Shown here: positions 10,331 through 20,605 of the stretch, piece after piece
Layout: each line of letters begins with the position of its first letter
Numbering within the stretch: the stretch's first letter is position 1
Assembly (NCBI RefSeq): GCF_024166365.1
Contig: NC_064839.1
Location: 35,414,378-35,478,377, forward strand
Length of the DNA stretch: 64,000 bases
Source: Elephas maximus indicus
Taxonomy: Eukaryota; Chordata; Mammalia; Proboscidea; Elephantidae
Direction: 5' to 3'
The notes under the pieces: model-generated
What the model was told of the DNA's origin: nothing
Seen by the model: only the letters and a program-made list of their open reading frames with translations
The model's database searches: none
Translations under genes and position numbers: made by a program

Positions 10331-11090
10331 TGGAAAAGCTGATGCTCCTTGCAGGAAAAGTTGGGCAGACGCCGAAGTGTGGCGTGCAGTCTCTAAGGGT
10401 AGACTCGGCTGCGTTTTAGTAAAAAGCTGCCGCGTCTGAAGCTCCCCCCTCTGCGCGATAAGCTGCCGCTAAGAGCTGAGGGAGCCCGAACAGCTCGCGT
10501 TTGCCTGCTGAGAAGTACCGAGGTGGCTCGCTCTTCACTCACCTCTGGCTCCCCCGGGCGGGCGGGTCTATAAAAAAAATCCATCCACACTGATACTTGG
10601 GCAAACCACCAAAAAGGCTGGTTAATGTATGGGAATTTAACCCATCGTTGGCTCTCAACAATAACCTAAGGCGATCGTAGCACTTCATTGAAGCCAGAAC
10701 GCTGAAACAGCAAGTTTGGTGTGGTTAACGAGCCTTGTTTAACAGTGGAGGCTCACGTGTTTGAACAGTGACTGCCAAACAGAGTTTTGTCCCTTTTGCA
10801 AGAGGCTGGTGCCAGCTCCCTATCACTCACAAGCATGCTGCTTTAAGACTATGAAGCTTTTTATGAGCGACTTGAAATGGTAAATCACAAGATATATTTG
10901 AATGGCCCGGATTATTCTTTACCTTGATTATACGTGTAGGTCTGTAACCTGGGGCTTTTATGATGAATTGATGGAACTATGGCAGAATTAAATCTCATCT
11001 TTTATAAGGACCTATGCATAGTGGAGATGATAAGAGTATTGTAAATGTGATTTGAAAACCCAGTTACTTAAATTTTTGAACAATTGGCTT
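10331..11090. other. Intron start, no repeat recognised
   Basis: CpG density falls away after ~10590. No repeat I can name and no exon; first-intron regulatory elements are possible but not demonstrable here. Confidence 0.45.
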
Positions 11091-11094
11091 TGTT

Positions 11095-11700
11095 TCACTT
11101 GTGATTCAGTCATTGAAGAAGCACTTATTGCCACCCCTGTAGAAGCGAATATGAAAGTAGAAGATGCTGTCTCTACATGGTCCCTGGTTGGGGAAATGAT
11201 AGAAACATGAAAAACAATTTACAGTGAGGAAAAAAAACTAAGTTCTTGATTGTGTAGTGCAAACTACATATAAATCCCAAACCAAAACCCATTGCCATCA
11301 AATCAATTCCGACTCATAGCGACCCTACAGGACACGGTAGAACTGCCCCATAGAGTTTCCAAGGAGCATCTGGTGGATTTGAACTGCCGACCTTTTGGTT
11401 AGCAGCCATAGCGCTCAACCACTATGCCACAAGGGTTTCCATATAAATCCCAGGGGGATGCAAAATTAGAAAGTAGTGGAAATGGGAACTAGTGAGGGAG
11501 GTCTTCATCAAGGAGCTGAATCTTGAGCCAGGTCTCCAAGGAAGCAATGGACTTAGGCAGAGATGAGTCAGGATGGTATTCCTGGCAGAGGAAGAACAGA
11601 AGAGAAAGGATGAGGTGGGGCGGAAGCAATCAGACTGAGAGGCTAGGAGTCCAGCTTGGTAAAATGATTTTCACTCTTTTCCAAATCTGTGTGTGACTAT
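11095..11700 (-). mobile_element. L2 split by an AfroSINE
   Basis: Reversed L2 motifs occur on both sides of the SINE: 'gaagcacttattgccacccctg...catggtccctgg' before it, and 'aggtcttcatcaaggagctgaatcttgag...gtattcctggcagagg' after it. The SINE occupies 11280-11439. Confidence 0.7.
11280..11439 (-). repeat. AfroSINE with 13-bp TSD
   Basis: Full-length short-form AfroSINE in reverse: A-rich tail, tail domain (cccattgccatcaaatc...), body, and head ending '...ccacaagggtttc'. The exact 13-bp duplication catataaatccca flanks it at 11267-11279 and 11440-11452, proving retroposition by target-primed reverse transcription. Confidence 0.95.
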
Positions 11701-12665
11701 TTGAGACAGTATTAGTTTGCAAGTAAGTGATTTAATATATTCCAGTTGTGAAATTTAAGTGTCCTACCTTTATAATATTCTATTTATAAATCCTATTTAT
11801 ATCCTACTTATTAGGTGGGGCTAAAAGAAATTTAAAAATTAGTGTTAATAAAAGGGATAAAAGCACAGATTGTGACTTGAGCAGTGTGTGAAAAAATTTT
11901 TTAATCTTAAATGAGTACCTTGAAATTGGTCAAGGTAAACATTTGGTTATAAATTCTTAGAGGCAGAATACTGAATTTAGTACTATTTATACTGAGTGGT
12001 GATGAGCAGTTAAACCCTTCATACCATACTTTTAAAAAACAAAAAATAGTTTTTGCTTATAGTTTGAACCTGGTATTCATACCAGTAAAATGAAAAGTAT
12101 TTAGTAAATGTTACCTGGTATTCATTAACCTAAAATAGGCACATGTACTTTTAGAAAGAGGGTTTACAAATGGCAGTGTAATAATATATTTACTAAATGC
12201 CTCTTTATCAAACACACAAGTTCTACTTTATTTTCCCATTTGGTAAAAGACAAGCAGTTTTTGTCCTTATAGGTGTAGGGAATATGGTAGGTTTATGGCA
12301 TTGCATTTTTAAGCCAAGGGGAATCAAAAATAAAAGTACTCAAAATATGCAAAATCACTGAGAACAGTATTTTAATTAAAACAAACAATATTTAAAATCA
12401 AGAGTTGGTGTTCCATCCACTTTTAAAAAGATAAATTTAATGCTTGACCCTTAAAGTTTCCAAACCCCATTGTCCTCTTACTAGATGTCTCAAAACTTGG
12501 AAAACTGCCTTAACATACAGTGGTGCTCTTTTGTGGTATGGGCAGGGAATTCCAGGCATGCCCTTGCCACCTCCATGCCAAGGAAAACTGTAGTCTCTGG
12601 TCCTTTTTTTTTAAAAGAACCTTTTTTTAAAAGGGACCTATTTTATCTGAAGGATATGTTGAGGT
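11701..12665. other. AT-rich intron, nothing assigned
   Basis: AT-rich sequence with no repeat family or exon that I recognise. Low-complexity T runs occur near 12606-12640. Confidence 0.45.
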
Positions 12666-13210
12666 TGTTCATTCACTAATTCATTACACATTTATTCAAC
12701 ATCTACCATGTCCCAGGGTTTATAGGATTTTTTCATTGGCTAGGTTTTGGAAGAAAATTGCCAGGCCTTTCTTCCTAGTCTGTTTTAGTCTGGAAGCTCT
12801 GCTGAAACCTGCCCACCATGGGTGACCCTAATGGTATTTGAAATGCCAGTGACATAGCTTCCAGCATCATAACAAGCCTCCACAGTACTACAAACTGAGA
12901 GACTGGTAGTAGTCTGTTATACACCAGATCACTGTGAGTCAGAGTGACTCAAAGGCAACTAACAACCATGTGCTGGAGGCCCTCAGGAAGCTTAGAGTTG
13001 ACTTAAGAGAGAGATAAATAAGTACAGTAAAGGGCTTAAAGTGCTTTCTGGAGGGGGCACAGCACAAAGGAGGGAGAGGTCTACACAGATCCTTAATTGG
13101 AACCAGAGTTTACAGATGCCCAGGAAAAGGTTGATGGAAAAGTTGAAGCTTGAAGTGAGCCTTCCCCTAAGAGAGAGCTGCACCAGTAAAGACACAGAAG
13201 TGTGAGACAT
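12666..13210 (-). mobile_element. L2 split by a SINE
   Basis: 'ttcattacacatttattcaacatctaccatg' before the insertion and 'gtgctggaggccctcaggaagcttagag...' after it read as one reversed L2 3' end. The SINE at 12717-12968 separates them. Confidence 0.7.
12717..12968 (+). repeat. Afrotherian SINE variant
   Basis: Differs from the common AfroSINE in its head and centre ('gctctgctgaaacctgcccaccatggg', 'ggtatttgaaatgccag'). It ends with the same tail as the RTE LINE ('cactgtgagtcagagtgactcaaaggcaactaacaac'). It sits inside an L2 remnant with 'ccatgt' at both edges. I treat it as a second AfroSINE-type family; the exact subfamily is not known to me. Confidence 0.65.
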
Positions 13211-13234
13211 TAAAAGTTACCCTGCCTAGTGAGG

Positions 13235-13400
13235 GCTGAATACAAGCGAGGACTTTGTGGTCAGACAGACCTGTGTTTGTTCCTGGCTCTACCATTTGTG
13301 GTATCCCTAGGCAAGTTACTCAACCTTGCTAAGCCTTAGTTTCCTCATTTATAAAACGAGGATGGTAATAATACCTCTTTAAAAAGGTTGTTATTTATTG
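13235..13400 (+). repeat. MIR SINE, well preserved
   Basis: Clear sense MIR: '...gactttgtggtcagacagacctg', 'cctggctctaccatttgtgg', 'ggcaagttactcaac', 'cttagtttcctcatttataaaa', 'ggatggtaataatacctc'. Confidence 0.9.
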
Positions 13401-13500
13401 GACATCAATTTATGTGCCAGGCACTTTTTTGGGAGTTGAGAACACAGCACTGAACACAAAACCAAAGACTATGTGAGGAGAGTAGGATTAGGTCACGAAG
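13400..13500 (-). mobile_element. L2 fragment
   Basis: 'tttatgtgccaggcactttt...gaacacagcactgaacacaaaacc' is a reversed L2 3' segment abutting the MIR. Confidence 0.65.
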
Positions 13501-14990
13501 GTATGCTGTGAGTTAACAGACACAGGCAAAATAGCCAGGAGAGCAAGTTGTTAAAACCCAGCAGTCCATTTTACCTGAAAAGAAATACCTAATAAGAATA
13601 AGAATTGTTTTAGGTGAACAGGTTCAGAATGAGTTTGCATTTCTTGGAAGCAAACAACTTTTTCTAATCGTGTTTTGCTGTTTTTCTACCATCTCTTGCA
13701 TAGGCCAACTTTTTTATCTTTAAATTTTGCATTTAGTTTCCCATCCCTTCGATTTTTTTCATCTTCCTTCACACTTTACTACTCAGAACCTTAAAACTTG
13801 TCAGTAGGTGTGTACTTGTATTTTGGCTAGTGACTTTTGGCATTGATATTAAGACCTGCAGATTAAATAGCCTTTGTATTAATAATGCAGATTGTGAGCA
13901 TGAAGGGGTGACTCTACTCACCTATCACATATCGTATGTTGAATTTACTGTCCTTTGTGTTAGAAACAGGGTTTATTCTGAAAGATTCTAGAATTTATAT
14001 TTTTAAGTCTGTAAAATTGATTAAATGAATTAGACTACACATCAGAAGTGTTCCAGAGGAGGTTATGGAAATGGTATAAAGTGTTCAGCTTGAGGTATGA
14101 TATTAAGGAAAAATCAATATTTTTAAGCAATTCTCACTGGGAAAATGTTGAAAATCATATTTTATTGCCTAAATATGATTCTGAAGTATTGTTATCCAAC
14201 CGTCTGAAAAGAAAATGATGAAGTATTGTAGAAGAGGTAGCCTGGCATGTATTTAACTTCAGAATTGAAAATAATTTTTGTATCCAGGGTGGTCTGAGAT
14301 TTTGAGTGTCATATATAATAAGACTTCTGTGTGTGTGTCGGGGGACTTGTAACGAATACTGCTGACATTATTAGGCTGCTAAGTTAAAGAGAAAAAAAAA
14401 TTTTTTTTTTTTCTCTAAGTTAAAGAAGCTGGTTTCAATTCCTGCACTGACCACTTTCTTTAGTGTATGTTGGACAAGTTGAGAGTTTCCTAGGGAAAAT
14501 ATTTTGCATTTTGTTTGAGATTTTGCATGTATATTCATTAATCTGTCTCTTAAAGGATGACTAAATTGTCAGGATGTTTATGCATTTGTACTTGTTTCTT
14601 TTTGTTTAGCTAGTCTCTTTATGTTTCACTTGAGTGATTAAAAAATTCAAATGAGAATCCATGTCTTTATAAACAGATTATTTCTTATAGAGTTCCCTTC
14701 ATGTTAAAATATGACCCCCAACTTATTACCAAAATATATGGGAAGTTGATTAATTCTAATACAGAGTGGTTATGAAAATTTTAAGAATGTTTTCAGGGAC
14801 CATAACTAGGCTTTAATGTAGATCTCAGCCTATAGCCTCTGCTGCTGTGTTCCTTACTGTGTTATCCCTTCATGTATAAACGTTACTCTACCTCGTGACC
14901 AAGTGTATGCCTTTGTACATAAAGGGTGAGGTATATGTGACTATGGAACAGTGTTCTACTGTTCTGAGCTGGCTATTCCAAGGAGCCAGT
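13501..14990. other. AT-rich intron, nothing assigned
   Basis: No exon or nameable repeat, apart from the small A/T insertion at 14379-14426. Confidence 0.45.
14379..14426. repeat. A/T palindrome with 12-bp direct repeats
   Basis: The exact direct repeat ctaagttaaaga (14379-14390 and 14415-14426) flanks 24 bases that consist of g, A9, T12 and ct. The centre, with neighbouring bases, forms a 13-bp palindromic arm pair (agag-A9 / T9-ctct). It looks like a minimal poly(A)/poly(T) insertion with a target-site duplication and no body. Confidence 0.6.
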
Positions 14991-15012
14991 CGGCATCATT
15001 AGCACTTTTTTT

Positions 15013-15136
15013 ATGTTATACTTTGTGGAAAATGCAAGCAAGCGGCATTATTTGTTGTTCAGTTACTTAGCACCCTGTTCTAACTGAAAAATAAATAATG
15101 CCATTTGCTTGCATTTTCCACACAAAAGTATAACAT
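15013..15136. repeat. ~124-bp near-perfect hairpin
   Basis: The left arm 15013-15065 and right arm 15081-15136 are reverse complements with about four mismatches and one 3-base bulge. The loop is ~15 bases (cttagcaccctgttc). Outer ends are atgttatact / agtataacat. This could be a palindromic MITE or an expressed hairpin; no direct repeat is obvious at its edges. Confidence 0.75.
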
Positions 15137-15169
15137 TGCCTTGCATTTTTATCGAGATTAGTTTTTGCT

Positions 15170-15545
15170 TATCTATGTATTTTTATCTGTATTTTCTCAT
15201 TTGATCTTTACACAGCCTTGTAAGGTGAGTGGACTGTTTATCTTTGCTTTATAGATGATTAAACTGAGATTCACTGAGATTAAGTGACTTACACAAGTTC
15301 TCATAGAATTTTCCTTAATTTTTAGGGAGAAATTTTAATGTTTCCTTTGGCCAAGAGGGAAAATCTTGCCTGAGATTTTTAAAAATGTAAAGCCTCATCT
15401 TATAGATGACAAAATAAAGACCAGAGAGGTTAAGTGACATGCTTAAGGTCACCTAACAAATTAGTGGTGGAACTTGGACCAAAATCCAGTCCAATGTTTT
15501 CTCATCTGTACTGTGCTACCTACCACCAGTCAGATCTTTAAGCAG
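15170..15545 (-). repeat. MIR remnants, two segments
   Basis: Two reversed MIR-like segments occur: ~15180-15300 ('tttatagatgattaaactgag...ttaagtgacttacacaagttc') and ~15380-15540 ('cttatagatgac...gaccagagaggttaagtgac...ggtcacctaac'). They may be two insertions or one MIR with an insert. Confidence 0.7.
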
Positions 15546-15852
15546 CATCTTCTGTGCATCATCATGTTGCAGGGTGCTGTGAGAAATCAGAATGCAAAAG
15601 AATTTGAAGGTGGTCCTTGTCACCAAAGGGCTTAGAGTGAAATTGGGGTGAGAAAAGCTACCACATAGGGAGTAATTGCTAAAATGTGTAGTACTAACTC
15701 TTCAAGAGTTCTCTGAAAGGAATGATGAGTGGGGAATGGAAGAGTTTTATGTGATTCATGGGAAAAGGAGAAGTTCATCTGAGGCTTGAAGGACAGGTTG
15801 CTTCTCTGTAGATGGAGGGAAGGCAGTCCAAGTACAGCTCTCAAGATAAGGT

Positions 15853-15980
15853 AAAACCCACTGCCATAGAGTCGATTCTGACTCATAGCGACCCTATAGG
15901 ACAGAGTAGAACTGTCCTATGGGACTTCCAAGGAGTGGCTTGTGGATTCAAACTGCTGACCTTTTGGTTAGCAGCCAAGA
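15853..15980 (-). repeat. AfroSINE, reverse, head lost
   Basis: Reverse-strand copy with tail (cccactgccatagagtcg), 'ctcatagcgaccctatagg' and body up to 'ggttagcagccaaga'. Its tRNA-like head is cut off where the next, opposite copy begins. Confidence 0.9.
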
Positions 15981-15984
15981 TTGT

Positions 15985-16131
15985 AGCCCTAGTGGTGCAG
16001 TGGTTAAGAGCTATGGCTAAAACCAAAAGGTTGGCAGTTCAAATCCACCAGCCTCTCCTTGGAAACCTATGGGTTAGTTCTACTGTGTCCTACAGGGTTG
16101 CTGTGAGCCGAGATTGACTCGGCAGCAACTG
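15985..16131 (+). repeat. AfroSINE, forward
   Basis: Forward copy from 'agccctagtggtgcagtgg' to 'gattgactcggcagcaactg'. With the preceding reverse copy it forms an inverted pair 4 bases apart, able to fold back in the SNTB2 pre-mRNA. Confidence 0.92.
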
Positions 16132-16789
16132 CTGTTTAAGGTAGTGAGGAGAACAGCTAACTGAAATGGATTTGGGAGACTAAGATAAAGTTGGGTAGAT
16201 AAATTGGAGCCAGATTATGGAATACCTTGAGAACCAGCCAGAGGAACTTGGACATTTTTCATTCTGTCAGTCAACATTTGTTAAGAACCTACTGCAAGTG
16301 AGGTGTTGTGGTACATCCTGGGAATTCAAAGTTGAGGATAATCCCTGCCCTTTAGGTAGTATGGAAACAATTATTTGAGTGCTTTAATAGGAGTGAAAAC
16401 ATGGTACCCTGGACGCAGAGGTAGAAGTACAAAGAAGATAGCATGTCAAAGCCAAGAAAGTGATAAGTAACTGGTGTGTTGAAAGAAGTAATTCAGCATG
16501 GGTAAGGTACAGGAAGTGTGTGCCAGGAAAGCAGGCAATAAAGGAGGACAGGAATGAGATTAGAAAGGGCCTCATGCATTGCCAAGCAGTGGTCTCCAAA
16601 TGGAGTTTTTTTTAAGCTGAAAAAGAAAGTGAAATTGAGCTTTATTAATATTTAATATATAGATGACACTGATTCTTTCACTTAATCTTATATGATCATC
16701 CATGCTATAAAACATTTGATTCACAAGGTGATGTCCTGAGGGAAGTGTGGAAGCTTCACAAAGCAGAGGGGCTAGTAATGATGACTGTC

Positions 16790-17041
16790 TTAGTTATCTA
16801 GTATTGCTATAACAGAAATACTACAAGTGGATGGCTTTAACAAAGAGAAATTTATTCTCTCACAGTCTAGTAGGCTACAAGTCCAAATTCAGGGCATCAG
16901 CTCTAGGGCAAGACGTTCTCTCTCTGTTGGCTCTGGAGGAAGGTCCTTGTCATGAATCTTCTCAGGCATGGGAACCCCAGGCCCAAAGGATGCCCTCTGC
17001 TCCCAGTGCTTCTTTCTTGGTGGCATGAGGTCCCCTACTCA
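16790..17041 (+). repeat. Old interspersed repeat, left part
   Basis: Begins 'tcttagttatctagtattgc' and carries 'agaaatttattctctcacag' and 'gctctggaggaaggtccttg'. The same family is present uninterrupted at 47545-48025. I recognise it as a common old mammalian repeat but cannot name the family. The RTE insertion at 17042 breaks it. Confidence 0.7.
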
Positions 17042-17966
17042 GGTAAGGTGTGCGTCAGGGTTGTATCCTTTCACCATACCTATTCAACCTGTATGCTGAG
17101 CAAATAATCCGAGAAGGTGGACTATATGAAGAAAAACGGGGCATCAGGATTGGAGGAAGACTCATTAGCAACCTGTGTCATGCAGATGACATGCCCTTGC
17201 TTGCTGAAGGTGAAGAGGACTTGAAGCACTTACTGATGAAGGTCAAAGACCACAGCCTTCGGTATGGATTACACCTTGACATAAAGAAAACAAAAATGCT
17301 CACAAATAGACCAGTAAACCACATCATGATAAGCGGAGAAAAGATTGAAGTTGTCAAGGATTTCATTTTACTTGTATCCACAATCAACACCCATGGAAGC
17401 GGCAGTCAAGAAATCAAAAGACAGATTGCACTGGGCAAATCTGCTGCAGAAGACCTCTTTAAAGTGTTGAAAAGCAAAGATGTCACCTTGAAGACTAAGG
17501 TGCACCTTACCCAAGCAATGGTGTTTTCAGTCGCCTCCTTTGCATGTGAAAGCTGGATGATGAATAAGGAAGACTGAAGAAGAATTGACACCTTCGAATT
17601 GTGGTGTTGGAGAAGAATATTGAATATACCATGGACTGCCAAAAGAACTAACAAATCTATCTTGGAAGAAGTATAACCAGAATGCTCCTTAAAGCAAGGA
17701 TGGTGAGACTGCATCTCACATACTTTGGTCATGTTGTTAGGAGGGATCAGTCCCTGGATAAGGACATCATGCTTGGTGAAATTAGAGAGTCAGCGAAAAC
17801 GAGGGACACCCTTCATGAGATGGATTGACACAGCAGCTGCAGCAATGGGCTTAAGCATAACCATAATTATGAGGATGGTGCAGGACTGGGCAGTGTTTCC
17901 CTCTGTTGTACATAGGGTCACTGTAAGTCAGAACAAACTCCATGGCATCTAACAGCAACAACAACA
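17042..17966 (+). mobile_element. RTE LINE, 5'-truncated
   Basis: Sense copy holding the 3' third of the RTE ORF. Translation from 17050 gives MRQGCILSPYLFNLYAEQII, the RT motif before the catalytic box. Then comes CHADDMPLLAEGEEDLKHL, where the usual YADD has become HADD. LHLDIKKTK and VHLTQAMVF follow. A TGA at 17575 replaces a codon in the KEDxRRID segment and further frameshifts follow. The end 'cactgtaagtcagaac...ctccatggcatctaacagcaacaac' is the RTE 3' tail. Dead copy. Confidence 0.92.
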
Positions 17967-18205
17967 ACTCTCTGCTGGCTTCTCTTTCCTTTTATCTCTT
18001 ATAAAAGGTGGTGCAGGCCACACCCAAGGGAAACTCCCTTTACATTGGTTCAGGGATGTGACCTTAGTAAGGGAGTTACAATTCCATGCCCTTTAACATA
18101 AAATTACGATCACAAAATGGGGACAACCACACAGTACTAGGAATCATGACCTAACCAAATTGACACATTTTTGGGGGACACAATTCAATCCATTATCATA
18201 TTGCA
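17967..18205 (+). repeat. Old interspersed repeat, right part
   Basis: Continues the element broken at 17041: 'ctctgctggcttctctttcc' through 'ggggacacaattcaatccatt', matching the right half of the copy at 47545-48025. Confidence 0.7.
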
Positions 18206-18715
18206 ACATATCATAGTTTACTTGAACCTGGTTGAGTAGATTTATGTTACATTATCTGCTTTTAACTAAATCTTTACAAAGCGGACAAGTAGTTTAAAGA
18301 TTTGCGCAAAGAAACCATGGATTGAAGATAATTCTAACACTGCAAGTGATAAGAAAAAGGTAGAGCTGCCGTTCTACTCCTCATGGGAGCTCTTTTTCAC
18401 ATTTCAAGGTAATCATCTCTGTGAAGAAGTCGGCCTAAAAACTGGTATTTTCAAGAAGACTTTGAAATATGGATTTCTATACTTTATTATTAATAAAGAA
18501 CTTCACCCTAAGAGTATACTTTACTTTGAGCCATATAGTAGCTAATGATAGGTGTATTTTAATGTATTTATTTCATCTTTATCTCATTCTTTATTTCTAC
18601 TTTTTTATGTTTCATAATATATATGCATTTATATTTATAGATTGAGTATACATATAAGTGTTTACTAAAATTTTTACCAATAGGTGTGTACTGTCAAAAA
18701 GTTTTAGAGACCACT
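18206..18715. other. Intron, nothing assigned
   Basis: AT-rich sequence without recognised repeat or exon. Confidence 0.4.
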
Positions 18716-20160
18716 GCTATAGGCATGGGAGCCACCAAAGTGCTTTAAATGAGGGAGTCATGCTTTAGAAAGTTCAGAGTGGCAGATGGAATGTAAGAGC
18801 TCAAGACATAAGATAAGGGAGAGCAGTTAGGAGGCTCTTCTAGAACTATAAGGACAGTGAGACTGGCTGGGCCAGTTTAAACCTGAAAAATATTAAGGAG
18901 ATAGAAACAACAGGACTAGACTAAATGATCAGTTTGTTTGGGGGCTGAGGGAGAGAGGGAAATGGAGGATAACCCCCAGATTTCTGGCTTCAAAAACTGG
19001 GTAGACTGAAACCAGACTGAGTGGGGGAGGAACTAGGTTTTTGGGTAAAGATAAGAAGTTTGGTTTTGGACATGTTGAATTTGAGTTGCTGGTGTGACAT
19101 CCTTATGGAAAAGGCCTTTAGCAGATTGAAAGTACAGGTCTGTAGTCAAGAGAAATGTTAGAACTAAGGTGAAGGTTTATGAAATGTCAAGGTAGAGGTG
19201 GTAATTGAAGCCATGAGTGTAGATGAAATCATCAAGAGAGAGTACAGATTAAAAGAGAAGGAGAACCAAGAAAGAACCCCAACGTTTAAAGCAGAGGTCG
19301 AGGAAGAAGCATCTGGAAAGGAATGGTGGGGGACACTAGGAGGAGAGTCTGGAGGAAATGGTGCAGTGGAAGTCAGGGAGGCAAGAGTTTCAAGAAAGAG
19401 GAGGTGATCAGCATCTTCAGATGCTACAGAAGCCAAGAAAGTTGAGAACTAAAAAGAGTACATTGGACTTGATAGTTAGTGAACAAGATTGTTGGAGTTC
19501 TCAGTAAGAATAGCGTCAGTGGAGTGATGGGAGCAGAAGGCAGTGAGTAGACTTCACTTTAAAAAAAAAAAGTTTCTCAGCAAAGTAAAAGAACAATTAA
19601 ATGAAGCATCCAAGGAAGATTTTATTTTTGTGGCTGTTAATGTTTTGAATGGGAAAGAATTGGGACATATTTCTACAGCAAGGAGAAAAAGCCAGCAGAG
19701 AGGGAGAGAGGTTGAAGAGATAGGAGAGAGGGCGAAAACCGATGCGGTCTGTTTCTGAGCCAGGAAGTGACATGATGAGAACAGAATTTTTGGTTGGCAG
19801 CAGTGGATGCACTGGATTGCAAAGGGGAAAAACCAAAGGTAGGAGAAACTACAGCTGTTGTAGTAAAAAGTAATCCAAACTAGAGGTAATAAGGGCTTTC
19901 ATTGGGTTTCAGTGAGGAGTGGCAATAAGAATAGAAGGGAAGATTTGATTCAAGGAACATTTTAAAGCAGATGATTCTTGCAAGGGGACATAGCAGAATT
20001 TACTGGGGACCTTTTTCTACCTAGACTGCCTCCTCCTAACTGCCCATTTACCCAAAAACTTGATACTTGTGGAGAATCTGTGTCAATGAGCCTCTGTTAC
20101 TAGCATGGACATTTGATCTCCCAGGAACATTGGAGGGGAAAATGGAGAGCCACTGGTTTT
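18716..20160 (-). mobile_element. Long L2 remnant
   Basis: Follows the reversed L2 consensus over more than 1 kb: 'ggagtcatgctttagaaag', 'gtttggttttggacatgttgaatttgag', 'agccatgagtgtagatgaaatcatc', 'gtgagtagacttc'. Minus-strand ORFs are short and broken. The sequence resumes beyond the L1 tail at 20606. Confidence 0.7.
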
Positions 20161-20162
20161 GT

Positions 20163-20605
20163 TTTGTTTTTTTTCTTTTTTTAAAATTTTTATTGTGCTT
20201 CAAGTGAAAGTTTACAAATCAAGTCACTCTCTCACACAAAAACTTATGTATGCCTTGCTATATACTCTCAGTTGCTTTCCCCATAATGAGACAGCCCGCT
20301 GCCTCCCTCCACTCTCTGTTTTCGTGTCCTTTTCGGCAGTTTCTAACCCCCTCTACCCTCTCATCTCCCCTCCAGGGAGGAGATGCCAGCATAGTCTCAA
20401 GTGTCCACCTGATCTAAGAAGCTGACTCCTCACCAGCATCCCTCTCCAACCCATTGTCCAGTCCAATCCTCATGTGAAAGTTGGCTTTGGGAATGGTTCC
20501 TGTCCTGGGCCAACAGAAGGTCTGGGGCCATGACCACCGGGGTCCTTCTAGTCAGACCATTAAGTCTGGTCTTTTTATGAGAATTTGGGATCTGTATCCC
20601 ACTGC
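20163..20605 (-). mobile_element. L1 3' UTR fragment
   Basis: Starts with poly(T), then 'tttttattgtgcttcaagtgaaagtttacaaatc' and runs to 'tgagaatttgggatctgtatcccactgc'. The same order is seen in the 3' UTR of the intact L1 at 54942-55390. A severely 5'-truncated insertion of the afrotherian L1 lineage, older than the intact copy. Confidence 0.88.

Larger units (their letters stand above)
15546..16605 (-). mobile_element. L2-like remnant, interrupted
   Basis: Reversed L2 motifs on both sides of the AfroSINE pair ('ggcttgaaggacaggttgcttc', 'ggaataccttgagaaccagccag', 'tcaacatttgttaagaacctactg', 'gaggataatccctgccctttagg'). Confidence 0.6.
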
